DNA of 64,000 nt from JAPPLB01 sp965204095. GTDB taxonomy: Bacteria > Acidobacteriota > Terriglobia > Bryobacterales > UBA6623. A program made the position numbers and the translations under genes. The notes under the pieces are model-generated. The model was given only the letters and a program-made list of their open reading frames with translations. It was not told the DNA's origin and did not search any database. The stretch spans positions 3,596,001 through 3,660,000 of the forward strand of contig OZ241991.1 of NCBI GenBank assembly GCA_965204095.1. The letters run 5' to 3'. Within the stretch, counting starts at the first letter, position 1. The number at the start of each line of letters is the position of its first letter. This document shows, in pieces, positions 18,024 through 27,790 of the stretch.

Positions 18024-19058
18024 TCAGCGCTGCACGCGGCCTGAGCCTCCACCCTTCATCAGCGACATTACTTCATCCGCTGAGAAGCGGTTGAAGTCTC
18101 CGGGCACGGAGTGCTTCAGGCAAGAAGCCGCGACGGCGAACTCGAGCGCTGTCTGATGGTCGTCCGGGTAGTTGATCAACCCGTAGATCATCCCGCCCGA
18201 GAAGGAGTCGCCGCCTCCGACTCGGTCGACGATATGCGTGATGTCATATTTTCGGCTGTGATGGAAGTTCTGGCGGTTGTTGAGCACGGCAGACCAACCG
18301 TTGTGCGACGCACTGATCGACTCACGCAGAGTGATGGCGAGGATCTTCATGTCGGGAAACGCAGCGAGCACCTTGTCCGACAGAGTGCGGTATTTCCCGA
18401 TGTCGAGCGCGCCGGACTCGACGTCCACATCAATCGAGATGCCGAGTGACTTTTGGCAGTCCTCTTCGTTGGCGATGCCGATGTCGACATACTTGACGAG
18501 CTCGGTCATTACCTCCTGGGCGGACTTGCCGTACTTCCAGAGGTTCTTGCGGTAGTTGAAATCACAAGAGACGGACAGGCCCTTCTCACGGGCTTTCTTG
18601 ACGGACTCGATCGAGAGGTCAGCGGCGCTTTGCGAGATCGCGGGCGTGATGCCTGTGATGTGAAACCAAGTGGCTCCGTCGAGGGCTGCGTCCCAATCAA
18701 TGTCGCCGGGCTTGGCTAGAGCTATGGCGGTGTCGTTGCGGTCGTAGGTTACTTTCGAAGGCCTCTGGTTGGCTCCGGGCTCAAGGAAGTAGATGCCCAT
18801 CCGGCCAGGGCCTCGGGTGACGGAGCTGGTATCGATGCCGAAGCGGCGTAGCTCGGCCACACAGGCCTCGGCGACGGGATGCTTCCACGGCAGAACCGTC
18901 ACATAGCTGGTCGGGAGGTCATAGTTGGCGGTTGAGACTGCGACGTTCGCTTCGCCGCCGCCAAAGGTGGCAACGAACATCGCTGATTGCAACGGACGTT
19001 CAAAGCTGGGCGGCGCGAGCCGCAGCATAATTTCGCCAAAGGTGACTACTTTCGCCAT
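18024..19058 (-). CDS. kdgK: PfkB-family sugar kinase, 2-keto-3-deoxygluconate kinase type
   Basis: 344 aa ribokinase/PfkB fold. It starts MAKVVTFGEIMLRLAPP, the hallmark of KdgK proteins, with the GGGEANVA substrate loop at about 33-40. The second PfkB signature, VDRVGGGDSFSGG, contains the catalytic Asp. KDG kinases phosphorylate 2-keto-3-deoxy-D-gluconate to KDPG in hexuronate or semi-phosphorylative Entner-Doudoroff catabolism. No KDPG aldolase gene is adjacent. GAGG about 9 bases upstream supports the start. Symbol by resemblance; another ketose substrate is possible. Confidence 0.78.
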   Translation of the reverse strand: MAKVVTFGEIMLRLAPPSFERPLQSAMFVATFGGGEANVAVSTANYDLPTSYVTVLPWKHPVAEACVAELRRFGIDTSSVTRGPGRMGIYFLEPGANQRPSKVTYDRNDTAIALAKPGDIDWDAALDGATWFHITGITPAISQSAADLSIESVKKAREKGLSVSCDFNYRKNLWKYGKSAQEVMTELVKYVDIGIANEEDCQKSLGISIDVDVESGALDIGKYRTLSDKVLAAFPDMKILAITLRESISASHNGWSAVLNNRQNFHHSRKYDITHIVDRVGGGDSFSGGMIYGLINYPDDHQTALEFAVAASCLKHSVPGDFNRFSADEVMSLMKGGGSGRVQR

Positions 19059-19310
19059 CGATCTGATCCTCGAACGCCCGCGCCGGGCGATTAGCTCAAA
19101 AGCGTTACGATATCAAACCGCAGGTCTGAAACACGCTGCCACGGCGCACGAGCCGCACACGGCCGAGAGCCTTTCTGTAGGTTCACCGAAAGCGCGAAAG
19201 CGGCAACAAACTGTTCCAAGCCGTTGTTCATCTGGAATACCGTTCATTGCTCAGTTTTGACGCCGGAGGTCGCCCCATAGGTTTTCCGTCGGCGTTGCGC
19301 CAAGGGGAGT

Positions 19311-20435
19311 TCAGCTCGGCAGGTTCTCGCGGAAGAAGCGGAGGAAGTTGCCGTGAAAGATGGCGTCGATGTCGGCATCGCCGTAACCGCGGCTACTCAG
19401 CCGCTCACCGATCTTTTGCAGATCCGCTATGGTTTCGATGCCCTTCGGGCACTGCTCTGTTCCAAAGCCGCCGTCTAGGTCGCTCCCGATACCTACATGG
19501 TTCACATCGCCGGCGATCTTGCAAATGTGGTCGATGTGATCCACAAGTTGATCGAGAGATGGTCTGACATTGTCCTTTCTGTCTCTTCGCCAGTCGGGAG
19601 TGATCTGCCAGGCATCGAGCACAACGCCGATGACGCCGCCTCGTTCAACGACCTGGCGGATCTGTTCATCGCTGATCTGGCGGTCGTGCGGCGTGAGGGC
19701 GCGGCAGTTGCCGTGGCTAATGAAGACCGCTTTGGAGTAGATCTCCAGCGCCTGCTCGACTGCCGTGTCAGCCGTGTGAACCAGATCCAGGATGACGCCG
19801 AGGCGCTCGAACTCTTTGAGCAACTCCCTCCCGCGTGCGGTCAACGGGCCGTCGCCGCCTGTCCCCATGGAGTACGCGCTCGGGCCATAGTGCGCCAAGC
19901 AAGCTGTCCGTAGGCCTTGTTCGAACCACCACTGCGCGTACGACGGATCGACGATGGGGTCCGTGCCTTCCATGCTGAGGATGTAGCCGACCGGCGCAGT
20001 GTCCGGTGAGGACTCCCAGGCTGACCAGATCATGTCGAGCGTCGAGCGGTCGCTGATCATCCGCATGTGGCCCTGTTGCTCGAGAAGCTTGTAGTACGCA
20101 AGCTGGGCTTGGCCGGCGGCGGAGCAGATCGTCTGGTTGGCGTAATCCAGGTTTTCTCGGAGAATGATCTCACCGTGCTCGCGTTCGCCGATCGGTCCTA
20201 AATTCGAATCGAGATCCGGCAGGCTTTTCGGCAGAGCGCGGCTGAGTACGGTGGCGAGCGCGACACCGATCCGCCCTTGGCGCATCGCGGGAAGGCTTGT
20301 CGTGCAGGCACCGCGGCTCTTGCCCGTCATGCCGCGCTCATTGGCGCGCAGCTCCTGAACAGAAAGAAGCTGGTCGCGGTCAAACGAGACGGCGTTCCAG
20401 GCGATGTCGAGATGGGCATCAATGATGAGTCGCAT
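19311..20435 (-). CDS. Membrane dipeptidase (peptidase family M19)
   Basis: 374 aa zinc dipeptidase of the renal-dipeptidase family. The metal ligands are placed by DAHLDIAW at the N-terminus (HxD), YILSMEG for the bridging Glu, FISHGNCRALTPHDRQISD for the His pair, and HVGIGSDLDGGFG near the end. M19 enzymes cleave dipeptides including D-amino-acid ones, and some act on beta-lactams. There is no clear signal peptide, so it is probably cytosolic. It stands between kdgK and apbE with about 180-250 base gaps on each side, suggesting its own promoter. Confidence 0.9.
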   Translation of the reverse strand: MRLIIDAHLDIAWNAVSFDRDQLLSVQELRANERGMTGKSRGACTTSLPAMRQGRIGVALATVLSRALPKSLPDLDSNLGPIGEREHGEIILRENLDYANQTICSAAGQAQLAYYKLLEQQGHMRMISDRSTLDMIWSAWESSPDTAPVGYILSMEGTDPIVDPSYAQWWFEQGLRTACLAHYGPSAYSMGTGGDGPLTARGRELLKEFERLGVILDLVHTADTAVEQALEIYSKAVFISHGNCRALTPHDRQISDEQIRQVVERGGVIGVVLDAWQITPDWRRDRKDNVRPSLDQLVDHIDHICKIAGDVNHVGIGSDLDGGFGTEQCPKGIETIADLQKIGERLSSRGYGDADIDAIFHGNFLRFFRENLPS

Positions 20436-20612
20436 AACCGGCAGACAAGCCTAACAGATCGGAGGTTGGGGCCGCCGATCTGGCAGTGCCGCCTTTCTCG
20501 CCAGATGGCTAGGGATGCTGGCCAGGAATCGGCGCCAGTCAGTTAAAGTCGGACTTGATCGCAAGGTAATATGTTGAAAAAATTCGTGACAGTCGCTCTT
20601 TGGAATGGATTC

Positions 20613-21671
20613 CTAGCCCCGCCGGAAAGCTTCGAAAGCCGGAGTGGAGTGCTCGGTGAAGTCGCCTTCTTCGCCCCGGACAAGCAGCATCACGGCAAGG
20701 TCGTGAGCGGTGGCGAAGCGGAATGCTTCATCCTCGCCCATGACCATCAGCGCAGTCGCGTAGGCATCGGCCGTCATGCAGGAAAGATGAATGACCGTTA
20801 CTGATGCCAGGCGGTGGGTCACCGGGCGTGCCGAGCGGGGGTCGATCGTATGGGAATAACGGACACCGTCCTTCTCGATGAGGTTGCGGTAGTTGCCGGA
20901 GGTGGCCATAGCGCCGTCATTGAGCCGGACAATCCTCTGCTGCGCTCGGCGGCCCAGGATGGGTTGCTCGATGGCGATGCGCCAGGTCTTACCGGTCGAG
21001 CCGTGCCCAGCGGTTCTCACTTCGCCCCCGACTTCGACCATGTGATTGCCGTAATCAAGGTCGGCGAGAGTCTGGGAAACGCGGTCAACGGCGTATCCCT
21101 TGGCTATCGCTGAAAGGTCTGCTTGCGTGGCCGGGTGACGTTTGCGGGCGGTCGCAGGTGCTTCAATTTCGATCTTCTCCCAGCCGAGCGACTGTCGCAG
21201 TTCGGCCAATCGTGATTCGCTCGGTATGCGGTCGAGCTTCACGGGCCCAAAGCCCCAGGCGTCGACCAGCGGTCCCACGGTGATGTCAAACGCGCCCTCG
21301 GTGGCTTCGCTGATGCGCTGGGCTTCGCTCAAGACCTCGATCACATCCATTGAGAGCGGAAACGGCTCAGTAGTCCGCTGGCGGTTGAATCGAGAAATCT
21401 CAGAGTCCAACTGATAGGTCGACATTTTGGCGTTGACGTTGTCGAGTTCTCTTCGGATAGCCTGATCGATGCGTGATTTCCTGGCCTCAGAGAGGTGCGG
21501 ACTGACGACCTTCACCCGATAGGCCGTCCCCATGGTAGGGCCTTGAAACAGATACTCGGTCTCCATCGAGATCGAAGTGCTTGTGCATCCAACAAATACA
21601 GCAATGAGAAAACCGTTAGCAATCGCAAGCGCGAGAGTACGGCTGCCAAGGAAAAAGCCGCGGCACGGCAT
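20613..21671 (-). CDS. apbE: FAD:protein FMN transferase (ApbE)
   Basis: 352 aa. ApbE transfers FMN from FAD to a Thr in (S/T)GA(T/S) motifs of NqrB and NqrC. An N-terminal hydrophobic stretch ending VFVGC looks like a lipobox, so the enzyme is probably a periplasm-facing lipoprotein. Family motifs: MGTAYRVKV, EGAFDITVGPLVDAWGFGP, DLSAIAKGYAVDRV, VEVGGEVRTAG and MATSGNYRN/HTIDPRSARPV. It is the last gene of the nqr operon, 47 bases after nqrF, so the modifier is made with its targets. Confidence 0.95.
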   Translation of the reverse strand: MPCRGFFLGSRTLALAIANGFLIAVFVGCTSTSISMETEYLFQGPTMGTAYRVKVVSPHLSEARKSRIDQAIRRELDNVNAKMSTYQLDSEISRFNRQRTTEPFPLSMDVIEVLSEAQRISEATEGAFDITVGPLVDAWGFGPVKLDRIPSESRLAELRQSLGWEKIEIEAPATARKRHPATQADLSAIAKGYAVDRVSQTLADLDYGNHMVEVGGEVRTAGHGSTGKTWRIAIEQPILGRRAQQRIVRLNDGAMATSGNYRNLIEKDGVRYSHTIDPRSARPVTHRLASVTVIHLSCMTADAYATALMVMGEDEAFRFATAHDLAVMLLVRGEEGDFTEHSTPAFEAFRRG

Positions 21672-21718
21672 AGCACCACCGTTCCAATCGGGGCTTTTCG
21701 CTGTGAAGGGTATGGCGG

Positions 21719-22945
21719 CTACCCTCCGAAGTCGTCAGACCTGATGTTTTCCGGTTCGACGCCGAGATCATCGAGCATCTTGAAACAAGCCGACATCATC
21801 GGCGGTGGTCCGCACACGTAGTATTCGATGTCTTCCGGAGCCGGATGGTCTTTGAGGTAGTTGTCGTAGAGAACCTGATGAATGAATCCCACGTCACCTG
21901 TCCAGTTGTCCTCGGGAAGCGGCTCCGACAGCGCCAGAAGCCACGTGAAATTGGGATTTTCGGATTGGATCTTGTCGAAATGGTCGATGTAGAACGCTTC
22001 TCGCAGGCTGCGGGCTCCGTACCAGAAAGAGACTTTGCGGTCTGTGTGCAGGCGCTGGAACAGGTCGAAGATGTGTGAGCGCATCGGTGCCATGCCGGCG
22101 CCGCCGCCGATAAACACCATCTCGGCGTCGGTGTCCTTGGCGAAGAAGTCTCCGAACGGGCCGGAGATCGTGACTTCGTCGCCCTGCTTCAGGCTGAAGA
22201 TGTACGACGACACCACGCCCGGCGGCGTTTCCTTGGGAGCGCGTGGCGGCGGCGTCGCTACCCGAACGTTGAGCATGATGATGCCCTTCTCTTCCGGGAA
22301 GTTGGCCATCGAATAGGCGCGATCGACGGACTCGTCGGTGCCGGCGGTCAGCTCCCACAGGTGATACTTGTCCCAGTCGGGCCGGAACTCCTGTTCGATG
22401 TCGAAGTCTCGATATAGAGTTGCATACGGGGGGCAGGTGATCTGAATGTAGCCACCTGCCCGGAAGGGAACCGCTTCACCCGGAGGCAACGCCAGCACCA
22501 GTTCCTTGATGAAGGTCGCCACATTGTTGTTGGAGCGTACTTTGCAGTTCCACTGCCGCACGCTGAAGACCTCGGGCGGTACATGAATCTTCAGGTTCTG
22601 CTTGACTTTCACCTGACAGGACAATCGACAGCCTTGGCGCGCTTCTCCGCGTGTGATGTGGCTGGTTTCGGTGGGCAGCATTGCGCCACCACCCTCGTTG
22701 ACCTCTACCTTGCAGACGCCGCAACTGCCTTTGCCGCCGCAGGCCGAGGGGATGAAGATCTTGTTGTTCGCGAGTGAGTTGAGGAGGCTGCTGCCCGTGG
22801 GGACCTGAATCGCTTTCGAAGCATCGTCGTTGATGATGATGCTCACTTGCCCGCCCGCCACAAGCTTGTTGCGGGCCGCCATCAATACTGCCACGAGCGT
22901 CAGGATGACGGCAGTGAACATGAAAACGCCGAGCACAATGGTCAT
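21719..22945 (-). CDS. nqrF: Na+-translocating NADH:quinone reductase subunit F
   Basis: 408 aa NADH-oxidising subunit. Residues 1-24 are the membrane anchor. A plant-type 2Fe-2S ferredoxin domain follows, with Cys69, Cys75, Cys78 and Cys110. The rest is a ferredoxin-NADP reductase-like module: RAYSMANFP binds FAD, GGGAGMAPMRSHI binds NADH, and the protein ends with YYVCGPPPMM and FGG. It passes electrons from NADH through FAD and the cluster to the Nqr flavins. The length is normal for NqrF. Confidence 0.97.
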   Translation of the reverse strand: MTIVLGVFMFTAVILTLVAVLMAARNKLVAGGQVSIIINDDASKAIQVPTGSSLLNSLANNKIFIPSACGGKGSCGVCKVEVNEGGGAMLPTETSHITRGEARQGCRLSCQVKVKQNLKIHVPPEVFSVRQWNCKVRSNNNVATFIKELVLALPPGEAVPFRAGGYIQITCPPYATLYRDFDIEQEFRPDWDKYHLWELTAGTDESVDRAYSMANFPEEKGIIMLNVRVATPPPRAPKETPPGVVSSYIFSLKQGDEVTISGPFGDFFAKDTDAEMVFIGGGAGMAPMRSHIFDLFQRLHTDRKVSFWYGARSLREAFYIDHFDKIQSENPNFTWLLALSEPLPEDNWTGDVGFIHQVLYDNYLKDHPAPEDIEYYVCGPPPMMSACFKMLDDLGVEPENIRSDDFGG

Positions 22946-22974
22946 CTTCGATTCGTCTGCCCCAAGTTGACGTC

Positions 22975-23589
22975 CTACAGTTGCACTCCCGCGAATGCCA
23001 TGAAGCCGATGGCCATCAAACCGGTGACGATGAATGTCATCCCCAAACCTCGCAACCCGGCAGGCACGTTGCTGTAGCGCATCCTTTCTCGAATCGAAGC
23101 CAGCGAAATAACCGCCAGCGCCCAGCCAATGCCCGAGCCGAGTCCGAAGACTGTGCTCTCGGCGAGCGTGTAGTCACGCTCGACCATGAAGAGCGAAGCG
23201 CCGAGGATGGCGCAATTCACGGCGATCAGCGGCAGAAAGATGCCCAGTGCGTTGTAGAGAGCGGGCATGAAGCGGTCGAGGGTCATCTCAACGATTTGCA
23301 CCATGGCGGCGATGGTCCCGATGCAGCACAGGAAGCGGAGGAACGAAAGGTCGTACTGTGCCAAGTCGGGCGAAACCCAGGCCAAGGCGCCTTCTTGCAG
23401 CAGATAGCGGTAGATCAGATTGTTCATGGGTACGGTCAGCGTGAGCACGAAGATCACAGCGCCGCCCAGGCCGATGGCCGTATTGACCTTTTTCGAAACG
23501 GCCAGGAACGAGCACATGCCCAGGAAGAACGCCAACGCCATGTTCTCGACGAAGATGGCTTTCACGGCGAGCGAGAGTAGGTGCTCCAT
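22975..23589 (-). CDS. nqrE: Na+-translocating NADH:quinone reductase subunit E
   Basis: 204 aa membrane protein with six hydrophobic segments, closely paired in sequence and topology with NqrD. The NMALAFFLGMCSFLAVSK stretch near the N-terminus carries the conserved Cys that, with one in NqrD, forms the intramembrane 2Fe-2S site in this complex. The GSGIGWALAVISLASIRERMRY end is typical. One base separates its start from the end of nqrD, so the two are translated together. Confidence 0.96.
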   Translation of the reverse strand: MEHLLSLAVKAIFVENMALAFFLGMCSFLAVSKKVNTAIGLGGAVIFVLTLTVPMNNLIYRYLLQEGALAWVSPDLAQYDLSFLRFLCCIGTIAAMVQIVEMTLDRFMPALYNALGIFLPLIAVNCAILGASLFMVERDYTLAESTVFGLGSGIGWALAVISLASIRERMRYSNVPAGLRGLGMTFIVTGLMAIGFMAFAGVQL

Positions 23590-23590
23590 C

Positions 23591-24217
23591 TCAGCCCTCC
23601 TCCTCGACTTGGTCCGGCTTCCAGGCGCGCAAGCCCCAGATCAGGAACCCGATAATGAAGAACGCCCCTGCCGAAGTGACCATGATGCCGTTGGGGTAGT
23701 ACCAGCCCCCCTCCGTCACGACCGGAAGCACCGTGTAACCGAGCAGCTTGCCGGCGCCGAACAATTCCCGGATCGCACCAGTGATCAGCAAGACGATGCT
23801 GTAGCCGAAGCCGTTGCCCAAACCGTCCGCGATGCTCAGTGCCGGTCTGTTCTGCATCGCGAAGGCCTCGGCCCGGCCCATGATGATGCAGTTGGTAATG
23901 ATCAGCCCGACAAACACCGAGAGCTGCTTGCTGATCTCGAACAGATACGCTTTGAGGAATTGATCGGCGATGATCACCAGCGAGGCAATGATCGTCAATT
24001 GCACGATGATGCGGATCGAACCGGGAATGAGATTCCGGATCAAGCTGACGGAAAGATTCGACAAGGTCAGCACGAAGATCACCGCACCGCACATCACAAT
24101 CGAGGTCTCGAGCTTCGTCGTGACGGCCAGCGCCGAACAGATACCGAGCACCTGCAGCGCGATCGGATTGTTCTCAAAGAGCGGATCGAGAACCGCCTTC
24201 TTTGCGGAGCTGGCCAT
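23591..24217 (-). CDS. nqrD: Na+-translocating NADH:quinone reductase subunit D
   Basis: 208 aa, six membrane segments. The first stretch, NPIALQVLGICSALAVTT, carries the conserved Cys. The middle has FVGLIITNCIIMGRAEAFAM and the end is WYYPNGIMVTSAGAFFIIGFLIWGL, all NqrD-like. The gap to nqrC upstream is about 180 bases, unlike the other, nearly closed junctions of the operon. An internal promoter or mRNA processing site could sit there. Confidence 0.96.
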   Translation of the reverse strand: MASSAKKAVLDPLFENNPIALQVLGICSALAVTTKLETSIVMCGAVIFVLTLSNLSVSLIRNLIPGSIRIIVQLTIIASLVIIADQFLKAYLFEISKQLSVFVGLIITNCIIMGRAEAFAMQNRPALSIADGLGNGFGYSIVLLITGAIRELFGAGKLLGYTVLPVVTEGGWYYPNGIMVTSAGAFFIIGFLIWGLRAWKPDQVEEEG

Positions 24218-24397
24218 GAAAACTATCCTCTGTCCCTCATGATACTTGTCGACGTCGGGAGAGCGGAGAGGTGGCTCGAGGTGTGATCAATCGTAGTCGT
24301 CCGGACTCCTCGGAGGAAGCAGGAGCCGAAGGACCGCTTTTGTTTGATAGGGGACAAGATCTCGAGTGTAAAAGCACTGATATCGCTCGCGAAGGCG

Positions 24398-25207
24398 TCA
24401 CGGAATCTTGTTTGGAGGGCGGTCATACCTTTCTGAACGCCCTTGGCGGTAGTTTTTGAGATACGATGCGAAGCCGTTCTCGCCCAGCCAGAAGCGGAGC
24501 ATGTTTGTCACCCCGCGGCTCGTGATCGTTGCGCCGGCCAGTCCATCGACCTGATGGGGATCGGCCGCTGCCGGGCCGGCTTGACCCTTGATGACCTCAA
24601 TGACAACCTCGCCGCTGTCATCGAAAGCGATGCGTCCCGGCCAGAGGCCTTTCCAGCGGGGGTTGTCCACCTCCCCCCCGAGACCGGGCGTCTCACCGTG
24701 CTGGTAGTAGGTGAGGCCGCGGATCGTCTTCCCGTCGGCGTCGAGGGCCAGAAAACCGTACAGCGTCGACCATAGGCCGTACCCCTCGATCGGCAGAACG
24801 ATCATCTCGACATCACCCTGCTCCCCCAGCACGTGATAGACGACGGCGTATTTGGGAAGCCGTTTGATCACCGCGGAGTTCGGGGGAGCTTCGCGGCTCA
24901 AAGCCGGATCGCTCTTGGCTTTCTGCTGATCGTAAGCGCCCGCATTGACGTCGGGGGCGATCTCGCCGCTTTCCAGGTCGATTACCAAGGTGCTCACGTT
25001 CTCGAACAGCTTCTCAACATCCTCCGCACTCACGCCTCGGCTCGAGTCGATCAGCCCCGCCGCAAGCAACACGTTTCTTCGCTTGTCAAGGGTCGCGTTC
25101 TCGTCCTGGAGTTCAGAGAGGGAAACGGCGGAAGTCGAGACCAGGATGGCGCACATGACGCAAACTGCGCCCGCAAAAAGGATGGTATACGCGACGCTAT
25201 GCCGCAT
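24398..25207 (-). CDS. nqrC: Na+-translocating NADH:quinone reductase subunit C
   Basis: 269 aa with one N-terminal membrane helix and a periplasmic FMN-binding domain. The covalent FMN site is GLAGATITSRG near the C-terminus, where the second Thr of (S/G)ATxT carries FMN through a phosphoester bond placed by ApbE. TYYQHGETPGLGGEV is the other family stretch. The first 11 bases overlap the end of nqrB. Confidence 0.96.
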   Translation of the reverse strand: MRHSVAYTILFAGAVCVMCAILVSTSAVSLSELQDENATLDKRRNVLLAAGLIDSSRGVSAEDVEKLFENVSTLVIDLESGEIAPDVNAGAYDQQKAKSDPALSREAPPNSAVIKRLPKYAVVYHVLGEQGDVEMIVLPIEGYGLWSTLYGFLALDADGKTIRGLTYYQHGETPGLGGEVDNPRWKGLWPGRIAFDDSGEVVIEVIKGQAGPAAADPHQVDGLAGATITSRGVTNMLRFWLGENGFASYLKNYRQGRSERYDRPPNKIP

Positions 25208-26420
25208 AACGCGCCCTCCTGCGTTTCACGTTGGCTTGCACGACGAAGTGGTCGATCAATGCGGCGAACAGATTCATGAACAGGATTGCAAGCATCATCC
25301 CTTCGGGATAGGCGGGGTTGACGACGCGAATCAGAATCGCCAGCACGCCGATCAGGAATCCGTAGATGTAGCGGCCCGTCTCGGAGTGCGCGGCCGATAC
25401 CGGGTCCGTCGCCATGAATACGGCTCCGAACGCCCAGCCGCCCAGAACGAAGTGCCACTCGAAGGACACGTTCAACAACAGATTCGTTTCCGATCCGACG
25501 GCGTTCAGCAGGAGAGTCGCCGCGTACGAACCCACCGCAACGCCCAGCATGATGCGCCATGACCCCACCCGCGAAACGATCAGCACCAGCGCCCCGAACA
25601 AACAGGCGGCCGTCGATGTTTCACCCATCGAGCCGGGAACAAAACCGAGAAACGCATCCCACCATTCGACTCCCTCGGCCAAGACCGCCTGCCCGGATAC
25701 AGCGGCTTCCGCAAGCCATGTGGCGCCGCTCAAACCGTCCACGCCGGTATTGGCGGCAATCCATACTTGATCACCGGAGATCTGCGCCGGATATGCAAAG
25801 AAGAGGAATACGCGGGCTGTAAGAGCCGGGTTGAGGATGTTCATCCCGGTGCCGCCGAAAATCTCCTTGCCGATGATCACGCCGAAGGCGATGCCGATCG
25901 CGACCTGCCAGAGTGGGATCGTCGGCGGGAGCACCAGCGGGAAGAGCATGCCCGTAACCAGGAAGCCTTCGTTGATTTCGTGACGGCGGACAAGGGCGAA
26001 CAGGGCTTCGCAACCTCCCCCGACGGCAAAAGTAACGATCAGAACCGGCAGGTAGTAGAGCACGCCATGGACGATGCACGCCACGACGTCCGTCGGGTCC
26101 CAGGCGCCGTAGCCAAGCCACTCGGCGACGCTCGTCTGCCACGTCTCCAGTGGCTGTGCGCCCTGGGAAATAGCAAGATGCGCCTGATAGCCGGTGTTGT
26201 ACATCGCCATGAACACGCAGGGGAGCAAAGCGATGACGACCGTCATCATCATGCGCTTGACATCGAGGCCGTCGCGAACGTGTGATGCGCCCTTGGTGAC
26301 CGTTCCGGGTGTGTACAGAAACGTGTCCGCCATCTCATAGAGGGGGTATGCGAACTCCAGCTTCCCGCCCTTCCCGAAGTGCCGGGCTTGCGAGTCGAAG
26401 ATAGATCGCAGGAACTTCAT
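25197..26420 (-). CDS. nqrB: Na+-translocating NADH:quinone reductase subunit B
   Basis: 407 aa membrane subunit, the main Na+-conducting part, with about ten hydrophobic segments. The covalent FMN Thr lies in SMGETSTAACLFGAL. Other NqrB landmarks are FGGTGMNILNPALTARVFLFFAYP and FMATDPVSAAHSETGRYIYG. ATG 26420 (MKFLRSIFDSQ) is chosen over upstream in-frame starts because it overlaps the nqrA stop by one base (TGATG), the normal Nqr arrangement. Confidence 0.96.
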   Translation of the reverse strand: MKFLRSIFDSQARHFGKGGKLEFAYPLYEMADTFLYTPGTVTKGASHVRDGLDVKRMMMTVVIALLPCVFMAMYNTGYQAHLAISQGAQPLETWQTSVAEWLGYGAWDPTDVVACIVHGVLYYLPVLIVTFAVGGGCEALFALVRRHEINEGFLVTGMLFPLVLPPTIPLWQVAIGIAFGVIIGKEIFGGTGMNILNPALTARVFLFFAYPAQISGDQVWIAANTGVDGLSGATWLAEAAVSGQAVLAEGVEWWDAFLGFVPGSMGETSTAACLFGALVLIVSRVGSWRIMLGVAVGSYAATLLLNAVGSETNLLLNVSFEWHFVLGGWAFGAVFMATDPVSAAHSETGRYIYGFLIGVLAILIRVVNPAYPEGMMLAILFMNLFAALIDHFVVQANVKRRRARYAA

Positions 26421-27790
26421 CAACCTTCCTTCTCGATGGTCGTCAGCACATTGCGCAGCAACGGCCCGTACTCGACCTTGCTCGGACAAACGAAGGAACA
26501 CAGCGCCAGATCTTCTTCCGCCAATTCCAGACAGCCCAGTTCTTCGGCCTTTTCGATATCGCCAACCATCAGGGACCGCAGCAGAAACGTCGGCAGGAGG
26601 TCCATCGGCATTATGCGCTCATACATGCCGATGGGAACCATCGCCCTGTCCGACCCGTTGCGTGACGTGGTGAAGTCAAACCGTTTCCCCGGCAGCAGTT
26701 TTGAAACGAAGGTGTTGACCGTCGAATACTTGTGCATCCCCGGGCTCAACCAACCAAGGAACTCCCGCTTGCGCCCCTCCGGCAGCACGGACACCTGATG
26801 GTCAAACCGCCCCAGATAACCGAAAATCGGACCGGACGCCGACCGGCCCGAGAGCACCGATCCCGACACGATGCGGGCCTCTCCTTCGTGCAGCTCATTC
26901 GATGTCAAGTCATCGGTGGAAGCGCCCAATCGCGTGCGGAGCAACCGCGGCCGACGGGCTGCGGGTCCGGCCAGGGCAATCACGCGTTCGACATCCAAAC
27001 GGCCGGTCGCGAAGAGTTTGCCGATGGCCGCGACATCCTGATAGTTGGCGTGCCAGACAAGTTTGTTCCGGTCAACCGGGTCAAGACGATGGATGTGGAA
27101 ACCGACGGTGCCGGAAGGATGCGGCCCGGCGAACCTTTCTTCGTGGAAAGGTGAATCCGAGGGGACTGGGACGCGGCTGTCCGCGCCCTTGCAAACGTAC
27201 ACGGGGCCGTCGGTCAGTCGAGCCAGCGCGCGCAGACCGCGCGCGAAATCGTCATGTCGGCTTTCGAGTACCGTATCGACATCGGGCGCTAGTGGGTTGG
27301 TATCGACGGCCGTAACGAAGACCGATCGCGGTGTTTTGTCCGGATCGGCCACGCGGTTGAACGGCCGAGCGCGAATGGCGGTCCACAGCCCCGACTCGAT
27401 CAAGAGATCCGCGACCTGCTCGCGGCTCAAAGCGCTGGGCGGCGTACCCTGATAGGAGGAAAACTCGACACTGTCCGATCCGCCGGCCAGTTCCGATGGA
27501 TCGAGTTGAATGACAACGGACTGCAACGCGCGACGCGCACCGCGGTTGATGGCGGTGACTTTGCCGGATGCCGGTGAGGTGTAACGCACGCGAGGTGTTT
27601 TCTTGTCCTCGAAAAGAAGCTGACCCCGGCGGATGTCATCGCCGGCCGCCACGTGCATCGTCGGCTTCATGCCGACATAGTCATCGGCCACCAGAGCTAC
27701 TCGGCTCGGCTGCGGCGCTGCTGCGATCACCTGCTCGGGGCGGCCGGAGATCGGTAGATCCAGACCCTTTCTGGTTTTGTGAAGCCCCAT
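26420..27790 (-). CDS. nqrA: Na+-translocating NADH:quinone reductase subunit A
   Basis: 456 aa cytoplasmic subunit thought to bind quinone. It starts with LPISGRPEQVI, carries the barrel-sandwich stretch KPTMHVAAGDDIRRGQLLFEDKKTPRV, then VFVTAVDTNPLAPD and ends with CSFVCPSKVEYGPLLRNVL, all NqrA hallmarks. It is the first gene of the operon nqrABCDEF-apbE. The upstream 430 bases hold the promoter region, shared with no other minus-strand gene. Confidence 0.96.
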   Translation of the reverse strand: MGLHKTRKGLDLPISGRPEQVIAAAPQPSRVALVADDYVGMKPTMHVAAGDDIRRGQLLFEDKKTPRVRYTSPASGKVTAINRGARRALQSVVIQLDPSELAGGSDSVEFSSYQGTPPSALSREQVADLLIESGLWTAIRARPFNRVADPDKTPRSVFVTAVDTNPLAPDVDTVLESRHDDFARGLRALARLTDGPVYVCKGADSRVPVPSDSPFHEERFAGPHPSGTVGFHIHRLDPVDRNKLVWHANYQDVAAIGKLFATGRLDVERVIALAGPAARRPRLLRTRLGASTDDLTSNELHEGEARIVSGSVLSGRSASGPIFGYLGRFDHQVSVLPEGRKREFLGWLSPGMHKYSTVNTFVSKLLPGKRFDFTTSRNGSDRAMVPIGMYERIMPMDLLPTFLLRSLMVGDIEKAEELGCLELAEEDLALCSFVCPSKVEYGPLLRNVLTTIEKEG

